64,000 bases of DNA from Leptospira ryugenii (GCF_003114855.1 NZ_BFBB01000007.1:124001-188000), one strand, 5' to 3'. Shown: positions 27,204 to 36,241, counted from the stretch's first letter. Translations and numbers: made by a program. Notes: generated from the letters alone by a model not told the origin.

Positions 27204-28064
27204 CTATGAGACTCCTTGTGGGTATTTCTTTGAAAATTTTCGCCAGTTAATGAATAAAAACGATGCAAGCAAAAGGAGTGTGATTCCCCCACCCATCTGC
27301 ATTATTCTGTATGCGTATATCGTATATTTATTTTTTCGGGGATCAAATTGAAAGCAAAATAAAGCAAAGCGGTCTACAAAACTTCCTATCTTGCCCTCAC
27401 TTGCCTCCATGAAGGCAAATTTCAAATCTCTCTCGTTGAATTGAATGCCTTGGAAGATTCGGGAAACCTTACCTTGGGGAGTTAAGACATACACACCACT
27501 CGCATGGATGAATTGTTGGGAAGGCTCGTCCCAACGGTAACGAAAGTCTAGCTGTTTGGCCAAAGAATCAATAGAAGATTGGGCTCCGGTAAGTAAATGA
27601 ATTCCATTCTCAGAATCTTTCCTTCCATAATCTTGCATGTAAGCTTGTTTTTTCGGAGCGGAGATATCTTTGTTCTCTCTTGCGTCAATAGAAACGGCTA
27701 TATATATGTATTCCTTGCCGGCAGACCAATCCAAAGCCTTTAAGGTTTTGAACACACCATTCATGTGGTAATTGCATAGGGTGGGGCATTTGAAATAAAC
27801 AGGAGATAATAATATGGGTTTTCCTTTCTTCAGAAAAGAACCTAAGCTGACTGTCTCCCCTACTTCATTTTGAAACGGAATCTCTAAATCAATTGCCTTT
27901 CCTGTCACATCCGAAAACCCAATCTGCTTGAGTTCAGACGGGAGCACATTATCCTTTGTTAGATTGGAATGCGGGTCATAAGCGAATAGACTATGTCCAG
28001 AAGCGACACATAGTAAGAAAAGTTTGACCAGCTTCCTACCAGAGATCGGCAAGATAGATCTCAT
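27204..28064 (-). CDS. SCO1/SenC-family copper chaperone
   Basis: A 286-residue protein with a signal peptide or N-terminal anchor, a thioredoxin-like domain with copper ligands KCPTLCNYH (CxxxC) and the distant His in FIHASGVYVL, and a C-terminal transmembrane helix (MQMGGGITLLLLASFLFI). SCO proteins load the CuA centre of subunit II. Its ATG overlaps the stop of the small upstream gene (ATGA), and it abuts coxB, so the whole set is one operon. Confidence 0.92.
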   Translation of the reverse strand: MRSILPISGRKLVKLFLLCVASGHSLFAYDPHSNLTKDNVLPSELKQIGFSDVTGKAIDLEIPFQNEVGETVSLGSFLKKGKPILLSPVYFKCPTLCNYHMNGVFKTLKALDWSAGKEYIYIAVSIDARENKDISAPKKQAYMQDYGRKDSENGIHLLTGAQSSIDSLAKQLDFRYRWDEPSQQFIHASGVYVLTPQGKVSRIFQGIQFNERDLKFAFMEASEGKIGSFVDRFALFCFQFDPRKNKYTIYAYRIMQMGGGITLLLLASFLFINWRKFSKKYPQGVS

Positions 28065-28213
28065 TTTGTTTGTGCGCTTGGGTTTGATCCGCCTGGGTTT
28101 TCTGGAGTGCCTGGGTGCACGAGGGAAATGTATAAGAAGAAAATGATATTGAATGCAAGTGTGATTAAGAAGGTCCAGTACCCAGCTTTGTTGTAGAGAT
28201 CTTTTTGTGCCAT
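28061..28213 (-). CDS. 50-residue membrane protein heading the oxidase operon
   Basis: A complete 50-codon frame starting with ATG at 28213, with AAGGA upstream. It begins MAQKDLYNKAGYWTF, has one transmembrane helix (about residues 13-33) and ends in a Pro/Gly/Asn-rich tail. Its stop overlaps the SCO start (ATGA), a classical coupling arrangement. It is likely a small assembly or structural subunit of the caa3 oxidase. No homologue is known to me. Confidence 0.78.
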   Translation of the reverse strand: MAQKDLYNKAGYWTFLITLAFNIIFFLYISLVHPGTPENPGGSNPSAQTK

Positions 28214-28342
28214 CGTTAAAATTCCTTATATGTTGGACTATGTTCGAATCTCTCTGAAAACTCCAACAATTTTTAAGTTTGTCTAGATTAAATTTATTTT
28301 CGCCGAAAACCCCTGGAAAATGCTAGTGAAAGAACCAGAAAG

Positions 28343-29206
28343 ATGAAACTCACTACTTATTATTTTACATTGTCAGGGATGATTTTATTCAATTTGATGT
28401 TCGGACCTCTCGTCAGAGCAACTGACTCTGGCCTTGCCTGCCCCGATTGGCCTCTTTGCTACGGCAAGTTTGTGCCTGAATGGACCTTCCATATCTTTAT
28501 GGAGGTGGGGCATCGCTACTACTCAGGAGCGATTGGCATACTTGTATTTTGGGGATTGTTTCGCGTATACAAATCCGAAGGAAAGGGTCTTCTCTTTCGC
28601 ATTGCAATTTTGAGCTCTGTATTACTAGTTTCGCAAGTCATACTCGGAGCCTTGACCGTTACCAAACTCCTCCACCCCACAACAGTAAACCTTCACCTAT
28701 TGAACGCCATCTTACTCTTATTAACCTGTGGAACCATAGCCTTATTGGCAAAGAAAGATACCGCTGCATGGAATTGGCCTCCGCAAGCCTGGCAGATCTT
28801 TGTACTTTTGTTAGTCGGCATTTTCTATCAAATCTTTTTAGGTGGAAAGGTGAGTTCAAATTACGCAGGCTTGGCTTGTCCAGATTTTCCAACGTGTTAC
28901 GGTGAATGGATTCCTCCCATGGAAGGGAACATAGTCTATCAAATGGAACATAGATACTTTGGGTATCTACTCGCTCTTCTTGTATTTGGGACCACTAGCT
29001 ATGCAATATTTTATCTGAAAGCAGAAAAGGTGAAATTTTACTTAAAGTTAGCAAGTTATCTCATTGTATTACAAATATTACTTGGAGCATTCAACGTTAT
29101 CTATCACCTGCCAAAACTTCTGACAGGCATACATACCTTAAATGCTGTTCTCACATTGTTGGCTTGTTATACGGCGACATTTTATCATTTTAGGAAAGTG
29201 AGTTAA
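28343..29206 (+). CDS. ctaA: Heme A synthase
   Basis: A 287-residue protein with eight predicted transmembrane helices, matching CtaA/COX15, which hydroxylates and oxidises heme O to heme A for the oxidase encoded divergently. Two repeats carry the paired Cys (GLACPDWPLCYG and GLACPDFPTCYG) and heme-ligand His in EVGHRYY and QMEHRYF, plus NLHLLNA and GIHTLNA. It is nine bases ahead of ctaB. Confidence 0.94.
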   Translation: MKLTTYYFTLSGMILFNLMFGPLVRATDSGLACPDWPLCYGKFVPEWTFHIFMEVGHRYYSGAIGILVFWGLFRVYKSEGKGLLFRIAILSSVLLVSQVILGALTVTKLLHPTTVNLHLLNAILLLLTCGTIALLAKKDTAAWNWPPQAWQIFVLLLVGIFYQIFLGGKVSSNYAGLACPDFPTCYGEWIPPMEGNIVYQMEHRYFGYLLALLVFGTTSYAIFYLKAEKVKFYLKLASYLIVLQILLGAFNVIYHLPKLLTGIHTLNAVLTLLACYTATFYHFRKVS

Positions 29207-29215
29207 TACAAAGGA

Positions 29216-30070
29216 ATGTTTAAAATTTGGAATCAACTAACAAAACCAAGGGTTACTGTTTTGGTACTGGCAACAGTGTTCCCTGGTCTTTATCTTGGTT
29301 CCACTGAAAAACCAGGTCTTACGATAACCCTTTGGACTTTGTTTGGTACTTATTTAATGAGTTCAGCCTCTTTCATTCTCAACCAATACATTGAGAGAGA
29401 AAAAGATTCTGTGATGTACCGTACCAAAATGAGACCTATACCCTCTGGTGTGATTTCACCAAGGCTTTCTTTGGCTTTAGGAATATTCACTATGGCCCTC
29501 GCCTTTCTTGTCCTCTGGTACTTTGTAAATCTATTGACTGCTTTTGCTGCTTGGTCAGCACTTTTGTTGTATGTGTTTCTATATACCATCTGGTTAAAGC
29601 CAAGAACTGAACAAAACATTGTCATCGGTGGGATTTCAGGATGCATTGGCCCTCTGATTGGATATGCAGCAAGTTCCAATTCCTTACCGATGTCTGCTTG
29701 GATGCTTTTTTTGATGATCTTTCTTTGGACACCGGCACATTTCTGGGCTCTGGCAATCTTTCTGAAAAACGATTATGAATTTGCAGGTATTCCGATGATG
29801 CCCGTTGTTTCCGGCGTTGATAAAACAGTGAAACAAATCTTCTTCTACACTCTGGCTTATTCTGCTTCGGTGATTGGCTTTTATTTTATCGAACCACGTA
29901 TGGGTGCCCTCTATTTGGGATTTGCCTCTATACTCACGGTTTCCATCCTTTTTTTCGCCTTAAAACTCTTAAAGAGCAAAGAGCCAACGCTTGCAAAACA
30001 GTATTTTTTCTTCACCATCATGCACCTCTTCCTCGTGAGTTGTGCGATCGTGGTCGATGCCAGACTGTAA
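29216..30070 (+). CDS. ctaB: Protoheme IX farnesyltransferase (heme O synthase)
   Basis: A 284-residue UbiA-superfamily membrane prenyltransferase converting heme B to heme O. The two Asp-rich or equivalent sites are visible as NQYIEREKDSVMYRTKMRPIP (allylic diphosphate binding, NxxxD-type) and KNDYEFAGIPMMPVV. About nine transmembrane helices. It follows ctaA by nine bases. A long T run after the stop is not preceded by a clear hairpin. Confidence 0.94.
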   Translation: MFKIWNQLTKPRVTVLVLATVFPGLYLGSTEKPGLTITLWTLFGTYLMSSASFILNQYIEREKDSVMYRTKMRPIPSGVISPRLSLALGIFTMALAFLVLWYFVNLLTAFAAWSALLLYVFLYTIWLKPRTEQNIVIGGISGCIGPLIGYAASSNSLPMSAWMLFLMIFLWTPAHFWALAIFLKNDYEFAGIPMMPVVSGVDKTVKQIFFYTLAYSASVIGFYFIEPRMGALYLGFASILTVSILFFALKLLKSKEPTLAKQYFFFTIMHLFLVSCAIVVDARL

Positions 30071-30114
30071 TTTTTTTTATTGCCTAAGTAGAAAAAATAC
30101 TCCACTGTTTGCCC

Positions 30115-30783
30115 ATGGCAGTGTTATCTAAATATTTTTCAGACCAAGACCTCGCTGAGATCAAAGAAGCAGTCAAACAAGCAGAATCAAAAACATCCGG
30201 AGAAATCGTACCTTATTTTGCTGAGGCATCCCACCATTACAAAGAGTACGCTTGGCAGGTTGCGTTTTTGGGTGGCGCTTTAGGTGGCTTCGCTTTGTTT
30301 ATCCAATCCCAATTCGTAGATTCCTCTTGGGGAGAAATTCCTTTAATATATGCCATTCTCTATATTTGGACAGGGTCGTTGATCGGTTTGGTGCTTGGAA
30401 CTGCATTGCCTATATTGAGAAAACTTTTTATCAGCAATAAAATGAAATCCTTTTATGTAAACTTAAGGGCAAAAGAAGCATTTTTGAATGAAGAGGTTTT
30501 CCGAACCAAAGATAGAACAGGCATCCTTATCTATATTTCTTTTTTTGAAAAGATCGTACGCGTTTTACCTGATGTAACAATCTCAAAGATTGTACCTCAA
30601 TCCGATTGGAATGAAGCAGTTCGATTGATAATAGACGGTATGAAATCAGGAAATAAAAGAGCAGGGATTGTCGCATCTATTTTGTTTTGTGGTAATTTGT
30701 TAACCAAATATGGTGTTGAAATCCAAAAAAATGACCAAAATGAACTTTCCGACGAAATTCGGGATGGTGGTACTTTACTGTAA
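30115..30783 (+). CDS. TPM-domain membrane protein
   Basis: About 222 residues. An N-terminal TPM domain segment (LAEIKEAVKQAESKTSGEIVPYFAEAS) is followed by two transmembrane helices (about residues 48-65 and 77-100) and the rest of the domain (RTGILIYISFFEKIVRVLPD). TPM-domain proteins are envelope proteins of poorly known function, some linked to photosystem repair or respiration. The ATG at 30115 is preferred over the TTG two codons earlier. It sits three bases before a second TPM gene. Confidence 0.82.
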   Translation: MAVLSKYFSDQDLAEIKEAVKQAESKTSGEIVPYFAEASHHYKEYAWQVAFLGGALGGFALFIQSQFVDSSWGEIPLIYAILYIWTGSLIGLVLGTALPILRKLFISNKMKSFYVNLRAKEAFLNEEVFRTKDRTGILIYISFFEKIVRVLPDVTISKIVPQSDWNEAVRLIIDGMKSGNKRAGIVASILFCGNLLTKYGVEIQKNDQNELSDEIRDGGTLL

Positions 30784-30786
30784 ACT

Positions 30787-31674
30787 ATGACGCGATCTCC
30801 AAATAAAATGCGTTCTTTTCTCTGTCTGAGTCTTTTGCTATTTTCATTTAGTAATATCCATTCCGTTGAGATCCCACCTTTGACACGTCAGGTGACTGAC
30901 GAGGCAGGGATACTTTCCACTGAAATGGTTCGTCAACTCGAATTGAAGTTGAAACAAAACGAGTCCGAAACATCGAACCAAATCGCCGTGCTCATCCTCT
31001 CTTCTCTTGAAGGCGAGATCATTGAAGATCTAGCAGTAAAAGTCTTTGAATCTTGGAAATTGGGTCAAGATAAGAAAGACAATGGTGTCTTACTTCTCAT
31101 AGCGATCAAAGATAGAAAGATGAGAATAGAGGTAGGCTATGGATTAGAAGGTGTCCTAACAGACCAGCTCGCTTCTCGTATTGTTAAACAAGAAATCCGA
31201 CCTAGATTCAAAGCGGGTGAGATGGACGAAGGTGTCGAGGCGGGAGTGAATGCAATCATTGCTGCGACTAAGGGAGAGTACCAACCTAGCGAAGATGATG
31301 TCGTTACCAGCCACAAAGAGTCTCGCAGAGATCCATTGATCTTTGCCTTCGTGTTTCTGGGTATAGGCTTGTCTGTACCCGGGATTATAGGTTACATCTT
31401 TTTGCTCCTTGGTGTACTGCCCTTAAAATTGGCTTTAGAAACATTGATTCCTTTCCCTTTTTGGATCGTTCCATTTTTATTGGTTTTAATCATCTTGGTT
31501 GTGATAAAAATAATGTTTCGAAAGTCTTCTGGTGGTAGCGGGTTTGGTGGGGGCTTTTATGATAGTGGGTCATCTTGGTCAAGCGGTGGTGACTCCTGGT
31601 CCTCTGGAGGCGGTGATAGTTGGTCTGGAGGTGGTGGTGATTCAGGCGGGGGAGGAGCTTCTGGGGATTGGTAA
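30787..31674 (+). CDS. TPM-domain protein with Gly/Ser-rich tail (YgcG type)
   Basis: A 295-residue protein with a signal peptide (about residues 8-24), a TPM domain (about 30-170: VTDEAGILSTEMVRQLE, ETSNQIAVLILSSLEGE, GVLLLIAIKDRKMRIEVGYGLEG), two transmembrane helices (about 180-240), and a Gly/Ser/Trp-rich C-terminus. This is the usual YgcG layout. It lies three bases after the first TPM gene. It ends 10 bases before the convergent phosphatase gene. Confidence 0.9.
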   Translation: MTRSPNKMRSFLCLSLLLFSFSNIHSVEIPPLTRQVTDEAGILSTEMVRQLELKLKQNESETSNQIAVLILSSLEGEIIEDLAVKVFESWKLGQDKKDNGVLLLIAIKDRKMRIEVGYGLEGVLTDQLASRIVKQEIRPRFKAGEMDEGVEAGVNAIIAATKGEYQPSEDDVVTSHKESRRDPLIFAFVFLGIGLSVPGIIGYIFLLLGVLPLKLALETLIPFPFWIVPFLLVLIILVVIKIMFRKSSGGSGFGGGFYDSGSSWSSGGDSWSSGGGDSWSGGGGDSGGGGASGDW

Positions 31675-31684
31675 CACTTACCCC

Positions 31685-33796
31685 TCAAGCAGAAGTAAAG
31701 AGAAAATTGCCGATTTCAAAGACGATGCAAGTTACATCGTCTTTCCAAACAGTTTTCTGCATCTTTTGAAACAAGCCATCCTTAATATAGGTAGTAACGT
31801 TCTCCAGAGGTAGATCTCTTGTTTCTTTGATCAAGTCAACTAACTCCTCTAATGCGGCCGTGCCATCCATCTCATTGAGCTCTTCAAAAATCCCATCCGT
31901 AAACAAAAACAGTCTATCCTCCGCTTCAAATTTCACATCAGTAATACCAAAGCGAAACTGTTCCAAGATACCAACGATAGGTCCTGTATTTTCCAAAACT
32001 ACGATCTCTCCGTTTTGCTTGTGGATGATTTGGTTTTGTGTGCCTGCGCCTGCAAATTTTAGTAGATTTTGGGAGAAGTCAAAGTCGACAACGACTGCTG
32101 GGAAATAGATGCGTAGTTCTGCATTTTTATCATAGAAATGTTGGTTCATGTAATACAATAGATCGTTAGGCCGAGTCGCCACTAAATTGAGTCTTTCAAA
32201 TTCAGATTGGATCATCATTGTATATAGGGCAGCTTGCAATCCGTGACCTGTCGCATCACAGAGAAAAACCCTGACATAGCCATCTTGGATTTTTTTAACA
32301 AAATAGATATCGCCACCCACGTCAGCCAATGGTTTGTAAAGGACAGAAATCTTAAGAAAAGGTTCTAACTCTGGGATGAGAGTAAGGCTTTGCACAATAC
32401 TTTTTGCTAACTTAAGGTCTTTGTTGATTTGGTCCAATTTGGATTGCAATTCAAATGTTTTTTCTTTTGCTTTTTCTTCTAAGCGCTCATTTAAAATCGT
32501 TAATTCTTGTTTTGTGCCTTCCAACTCTTCGTTCTTTTGAGTCACCTGTCTTGCTAAAGTTTCCGCTTCTACAAATCCTAGGGAAAAATTTCTAGCGATA
32601 GAGATGGATTGAAAGAGAAACATCATGAAGATACCGTAATGGGCAAGTAAAGGACCAACTATGATGATATTATTGACTAGAACATCATTGATGCCTGCGG
32701 CAACAAAGAGTAAAAAGCTAATGAGAAACAAAGTGGAGCCTGGGTACCTTTTTCGTATCGACAAGCTTATGATGACCAAAGATGCAACCGCTGCAAAAAG
32801 TGTGAACAATTGGTACGGTATCATAAAATAAGTGAAAAATGAAGATCGCGTGAGAACTACTAAAAGAGAGATCAGCACACCAGTATTGAAAATAAAACGA
32901 TATAACCAAATAGGGTAAACGGACCGAAACATCAGAAACATATAACGAACAAAAATGGGTGGCACTAAAAAGAAAGTAAGGTAACTAAGTTTGATTTGGA
33001 CCTCAAATGGCATTGATGGGAAATAAGTTGTGAGGTATTTATTGCCTGTCACAAATACACGCAAACAGATCAACAAACAAGCCAAAGCAAACCAAAATGA
33101 ATGTGGATCCTTTCTTCTGTAGAAAAATAAAAATAAATGGTAAATCCCCATGAATAAGATACTGCCAACCAGTAGCATATCTTTTAGGATTTCATTGTCA
33201 TAGAGCGCATGTATGTCTTCGGAATTTCCAATCTTGATAACTTGGGCAGGACCACCTTTTCTATGGTGGTAATTGGAAATCTGCAAAACAAACTCTGTGC
33301 TATTTTCCTCGGGCACGTAGTCAACAATTTGAGGTCGATACTCTGGTTTTGAAAATCTTTCTTCGGAGGAAACAATGCCGTTCCGGGCAATAATGCGGTT
33401 GCCAGCAAACAGTGTAAATGCGGTCTCCATTTCAGGGATTTTCAGTGAGAGTGGAGAATTTCTCATGTTATGGATGAGTTTTAGACGAAATGTGGCAAAG
33501 CCGTCCCCTGCAACGAATCCTTTTTCAAAAAACGACTTTGTCCAAATCCCCGGGACGTGGAAGTACTGTTCATTGCCCAAGGAATTGATCAAGGCCACAT
33601 CACTTGGAAACACAATGAGATTTGGGTAATACTGCCAATCCCCTGTTAGGTCTAGGGGAGTTTGGGTTTGAACGAAATAATGAGAAGCATCGAGGAGTCC
33701 TTTTTCCGCCACGGGCGGCAGAGAGGGCCTTTCGCAATGGAAAAAAAAGAAACAAAGTAAGGCGAGTGAAATCTTCTGAATAAGATGCAATTTCAC
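31685..33796 (-). CDS. 7TMR-DISM receptor with SpoIIE-type PP2C phosphatase
   Basis: A 703-residue signalling protein: an export signal (a Cys follows it but with His at -1), an extracytoplasmic 7TMR-DISMED2-like beta domain (about 50-185), seven transmembrane helices (about 195-400), a coiled coil (about 410-460) and a C-terminal SpoIIE/RsbU-type phosphatase (about 470-700) with ADVGGDIYFV and FLCDATGHGLQAA metal-site motifs and LFLFTDGIFEE. It probably senses an external ligand and dephosphorylates a STAS partner, perhaps one of the two in this window. Confidence 0.88.
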   Translation of the reverse strand: MKLHLIQKISLALLCFFFFHCERPSLPPVAEKGLLDASHYFVQTQTPLDLTGDWQYYPNLIVFPSDVALINSLGNEQYFHVPGIWTKSFFEKGFVAGDGFATFRLKLIHNMRNSPLSLKIPEMETAFTLFAGNRIIARNGIVSSEERFSKPEYRPQIVDYVPEENSTEFVLQISNYHHRKGGPAQVIKIGNSEDIHALYDNEILKDMLLVGSILFMGIYHLFLFFYRRKDPHSFWFALACLLICLRVFVTGNKYLTTYFPSMPFEVQIKLSYLTFFLVPPIFVRYMFLMFRSVYPIWLYRFIFNTGVLISLLVVLTRSSFFTYFMIPYQLFTLFAAVASLVIISLSIRKRYPGSTLFLISFLLFVAAGINDVLVNNIIIVGPLLAHYGIFMMFLFQSISIARNFSLGFVEAETLARQVTQKNEELEGTKQELTILNERLEEKAKEKTFELQSKLDQINKDLKLAKSIVQSLTLIPELEPFLKISVLYKPLADVGGDIYFVKKIQDGYVRVFLCDATGHGLQAALYTMMIQSEFERLNLVATRPNDLLYYMNQHFYDKNAELRIYFPAVVVDFDFSQNLLKFAGAGTQNQIIHKQNGEIVVLENTGPIVGILEQFRFGITDVKFEAEDRLFLFTDGIFEELNEMDGTAALEELVDLIKETRDLPLENVTTYIKDGLFQKMQKTVWKDDVTCIVFEIGNFLFTSA

Positions 33797-33813
33797 CCTC
33801 CTTGTTAGGTGAT

Positions 33814-35094
33814 TTACAAACGACTCTGCACTGGCACATACTTCCGCTGGTTTTCACCAACGTAAATCTGCTTGGGCCTTACTTTGCTAAAGTCGCCCTT
33901 TTTCCTCTGCTCTTTCCAATGAGCAAGCCAGCCAGGTAGTCTCCCTATGACTTGCATCACAGAAAACATAGTTTTCGGAATCCCTAGTGTATGAAACACA
34001 AGGCCAGAATAGTATTCTAAATTCGGATAGAGGAGATGATCAATAAAATATTGATCATTCCAAACAACTTCATCAATTTTTAGCGCAGTTTCTTCTATCT
34101 GGTCTAACTTTCGGTTGCGATAGAAATCGTGTATGATCCCACGAGCCACCTTTGCCCTCGGACTGACCGCATCGTACGCTTTTTGTCCAAAACCATTGGA
34201 ATGGAGTTTCACCTCTCCTCTTTTAAAGCGTTCAAAGTAATCTACCACAGAAGTTCTGGACTTGATGATATCTTCCATTAGCTCAATGGCGGCAGTTGGA
34301 CGACCACCTTCTCGAGCTCCCCATTGGGCCATGATACCTGCAGAGATACAAGCGAAAAGATTTGCTTTGGTGGAACCAACGACTTGGACCGCTGTATTGG
34401 AGACATTTTGTTCGTGGTCAGCATGTAAAATCCAGATTTGATTCAAAAGCCGATCAAACTCTTCTGGTACCTCATAACGTTTGGCGGGTACAGAATGCAT
34501 CATATGTAGGAAATTTGTGCAATATGGATTTTGGTCGAGAGGGTAAACAAAGGGATGGCCGACAGCATGTTTGTAGGTAAAGGCTGCGATCGTTCTTACT
34601 TTCGCAAGGAGCCGAGCAATGAGATCAACTCCCATGTCTAATTTTTCTTCGTAGTCTTCTTGGTAGTAGCTGGAAAGTGATGTTACCATGACAGAAAGTA
34701 CGGCAAGTGGATTGGCAACTCCAGGAAAGCCATCAAAGAGATTTAACATATCTTCGTGGATCATAGAATGCTTTGATAGGCGACCAGAAAAATCAGATAA
34801 CTCTTGTTTATTGGGTAAATTACCATAAATGAGCAAATAGGAAGTTTCTACAAATGTAGATTGGTGCGCCAATTCACCGATATCATAACCTCGATAGGTC
34901 AACTCTCCCTTTTCTGGGTCTCGTCTTGAGACCTTAGACAGACCTAGTGCGGTATTAAAAAGACCTGGGTCAATGGTCACTAGACCTGTTTTTTTGTAAA
35001 ATTCAGAGATATCTACGCCTTCTTTTCCATCTGTCCCTACGACGATGGGAAACTGATACGACTTTCCGTTGATGTGGATTTCCACCTGGCTCAT
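33814..35094 (-). CDS. Citrate synthase family protein with replaced catalytic triad
   Basis: A 426-residue protein co-linear with E. coli citrate synthase, including LHADHEQN (223-230) and SPRA (311-314). All three catalytic residues differ: the family GPAHGGA reads GAREGGR (His to Glu262), GFGHR reads GFGQK (His to Gln304), and NVDFYSG reads NLEYYSG (Asp to Glu360). The neighbouring RPRQLY reads RPKQIY. It is therefore unlikely to make citrate in the usual way; it may be a different acyl-CoA enzyme, a regulatory subunit or an inactive homologue. Reading frame is intact and clearly under selection. Confidence 0.85.
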   Translation of the reverse strand: MSQVEIHINGKSYQFPIVVGTDGKEGVDISEFYKKTGLVTIDPGLFNTALGLSKVSRRDPEKGELTYRGYDIGELAHQSTFVETSYLLIYGNLPNKQELSDFSGRLSKHSMIHEDMLNLFDGFPGVANPLAVLSVMVTSLSSYYQEDYEEKLDMGVDLIARLLAKVRTIAAFTYKHAVGHPFVYPLDQNPYCTNFLHMMHSVPAKRYEVPEEFDRLLNQIWILHADHEQNVSNTAVQVVGSTKANLFACISAGIMAQWGAREGGRPTAAIELMEDIIKSRTSVVDYFERFKRGEVKLHSNGFGQKAYDAVSPRAKVARGIIHDFYRNRKLDQIEETALKIDEVVWNDQYFIDHLLYPNLEYYSGLVFHTLGIPKTMFSVMQVIGRLPGWLAHWKEQRKKGDFSKVRPKQIYVGENQRKYVPVQSRL

Positions 35095-35149
35095 TCCAAA
35101 ACCTCTCTACCACAATGTTCAGGAAGGGAAGTTAAGAATCTAGAATAAT

Positions 35150-35500
35150 TTAAGATTGGGAGAGGGCAGATTCAATAGAATCGTGGATCAAAACGAAATC
35201 GGTAAGCCCGACAATGTCCATCACCTTACGAAAATGGTTGTTGAGACCTGCAAACTCAATCTTTCCTTGGTTTTCGGAAGATTTTGTGATGAGGCTGATC
35301 AAGGTAGCAATGCCCGCCGAATTGATGTAAGAGGTATCGGTGAAGTTTAAGATAACCCTCTTTTTTTTGTCAGCGGGGATAGAGTCATAGGATTGAACAA
35401 TTTCGTCCTCTGCCTCGGATGTGATTTCACCAGAAATGTGAATCACTGGGAGCACTCCCCCATTCTCAAAACCGAGTCGGATTTTGAATTCTTCAATCAT
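35150..35500 (-). CDS. STAS-domain anti-sigma-factor antagonist
   Basis: A 116-residue single STAS domain with the phosphorylation loop DTSYINSAGIATL. Such proteins work in partner-switching with an anti-sigma kinase and a SpoIIE-type phosphatase; a candidate phosphatase is encoded 1.4 kb downstream on the same strand, separated by the citrate-synthase-like gene. Cytosolic. Confidence 0.88.
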   Translation of the reverse strand: MIEEFKIRLGFENGGVLPVIHISGEITSEAEDEIVQSYDSIPADKKKRVILNFTDTSYINSAGIATLISLITKSSENQGKIEFAGLNNHFRKVMDIVGLTDFVLIHDSIESALSQS

Positions 35501-35543
35501 AATGGTTCCAGGGAAATCGCGAATGAGGTATGGTCAAGAAAAA

Positions 35544-35789
35544 TTAACGGGCTGCTTTTCGTTCTTCTTTCGATAAACGCCCAAAGGCTTGTTTGCACTT
35601 TTTACAAACAAAGTAGACATCGATAGGATTTGCAGAAATCCCAATGAGTCCCATGGCAATCATACCCCATGTGGAGTATTTGACTACTTTTTTGGCATCT
35701 TGGGATTCTCGGGTGGTTCCGCAGTCGCAAGTGGCACGGTCTTTTTTGGAAATGGGGGTGGTCATGAGGCAAGATTTGTTCTTTCTCAT
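35544..35789 (-). CDS. Small zinc-ribbon-like protein
   Basis: An 81-residue protein with paired cysteines (TCDCG near residue 22 and CKKCKQAFG near 62) separated by a hydrophobic stretch (YSTWGMIAMGLIGISA). This could be a zinc ribbon or a single-pass membrane protein with cysteines on both sides. Start uncertain: ATG at 35789 or at 35765; neither has a clear ribosome site. Function unknown. Confidence 0.6.
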   Translation of the reverse strand: MRKNKSCLMTTPISKKDRATCDCGTTRESQDAKKVVKYSTWGMIAMGLIGISANPIDVYFVCKKCKQAFGRLSKEERKAAR

Positions 35790-35824
35790 CCTAGGACGAG
35801 AAAGAACTTAATTGGCTGGATGGA

Positions 35825-36229
35825 TTAATTTTTGCCTAAGTACTCAACGTACTTTGCAAGTAGAGCAATGTTCTCATTCCCAAGGTGTTTGTAGGCAACC
35901 ATAGGGGAGCCTTTGATCCCTTCATTGAGAGTTTTGGTAATAGCAGCAACTGTATTTCCATTCTTCCATTCGTTTGCAGGGGCTTTAAAGTTTCTAGGTT
36001 TTGGATTCAAAGCTGCTGCCGCTGCTCCGTCGCCAGCTCCTTTTTCGCCATGGCAGGATGCACAGTTTTGGAGAAAGATCTCTTCTCCTTTCGCAATTTC
36101 AGGATCTTGTGCTACAGCAGGAGCTGCAGTTTCTGTCGGAGCCGCTTCTTTTGGTTTGTCGCCACAAGCAACAAGGAATAGAGCAAGGGCAATCGTGGAT
36201 AAAGAAATCGTGAGTTTGTTCAGTTTCAT
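35825..36229 (-). CDS. Class I cytochrome c lipoprotein
   Basis: A 134-residue protein with a lipobox (ALALFLVACGDK, Cys at 22), an Ala/Pro/Thr-rich linker, and a cytochrome c domain with heme motif CASCHGEKGAGDG and an axial Met candidate in KGSPMVAYKHLG. A periplasmic lipid-anchored electron carrier, possibly for the caa3 oxidase encoded 9 kb away. A strong GGAGAG ribosome site precedes the ATG, and a 14-base palindrome lies just upstream of that (36242-36255). Confidence 0.9.
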   Translation of the reverse strand: MKLNKLTISLSTIALALFLVACGDKPKEAAPTETAAPAVAQDPEIAKGEEIFLQNCASCHGEKGAGDGAAAAALNPKPRNFKAPANEWKNGNTVAAITKTLNEGIKGSPMVAYKHLGNENIALLAKYVEYLGKN

Positions 36230-36241
36230 TTCACTCTCCAG

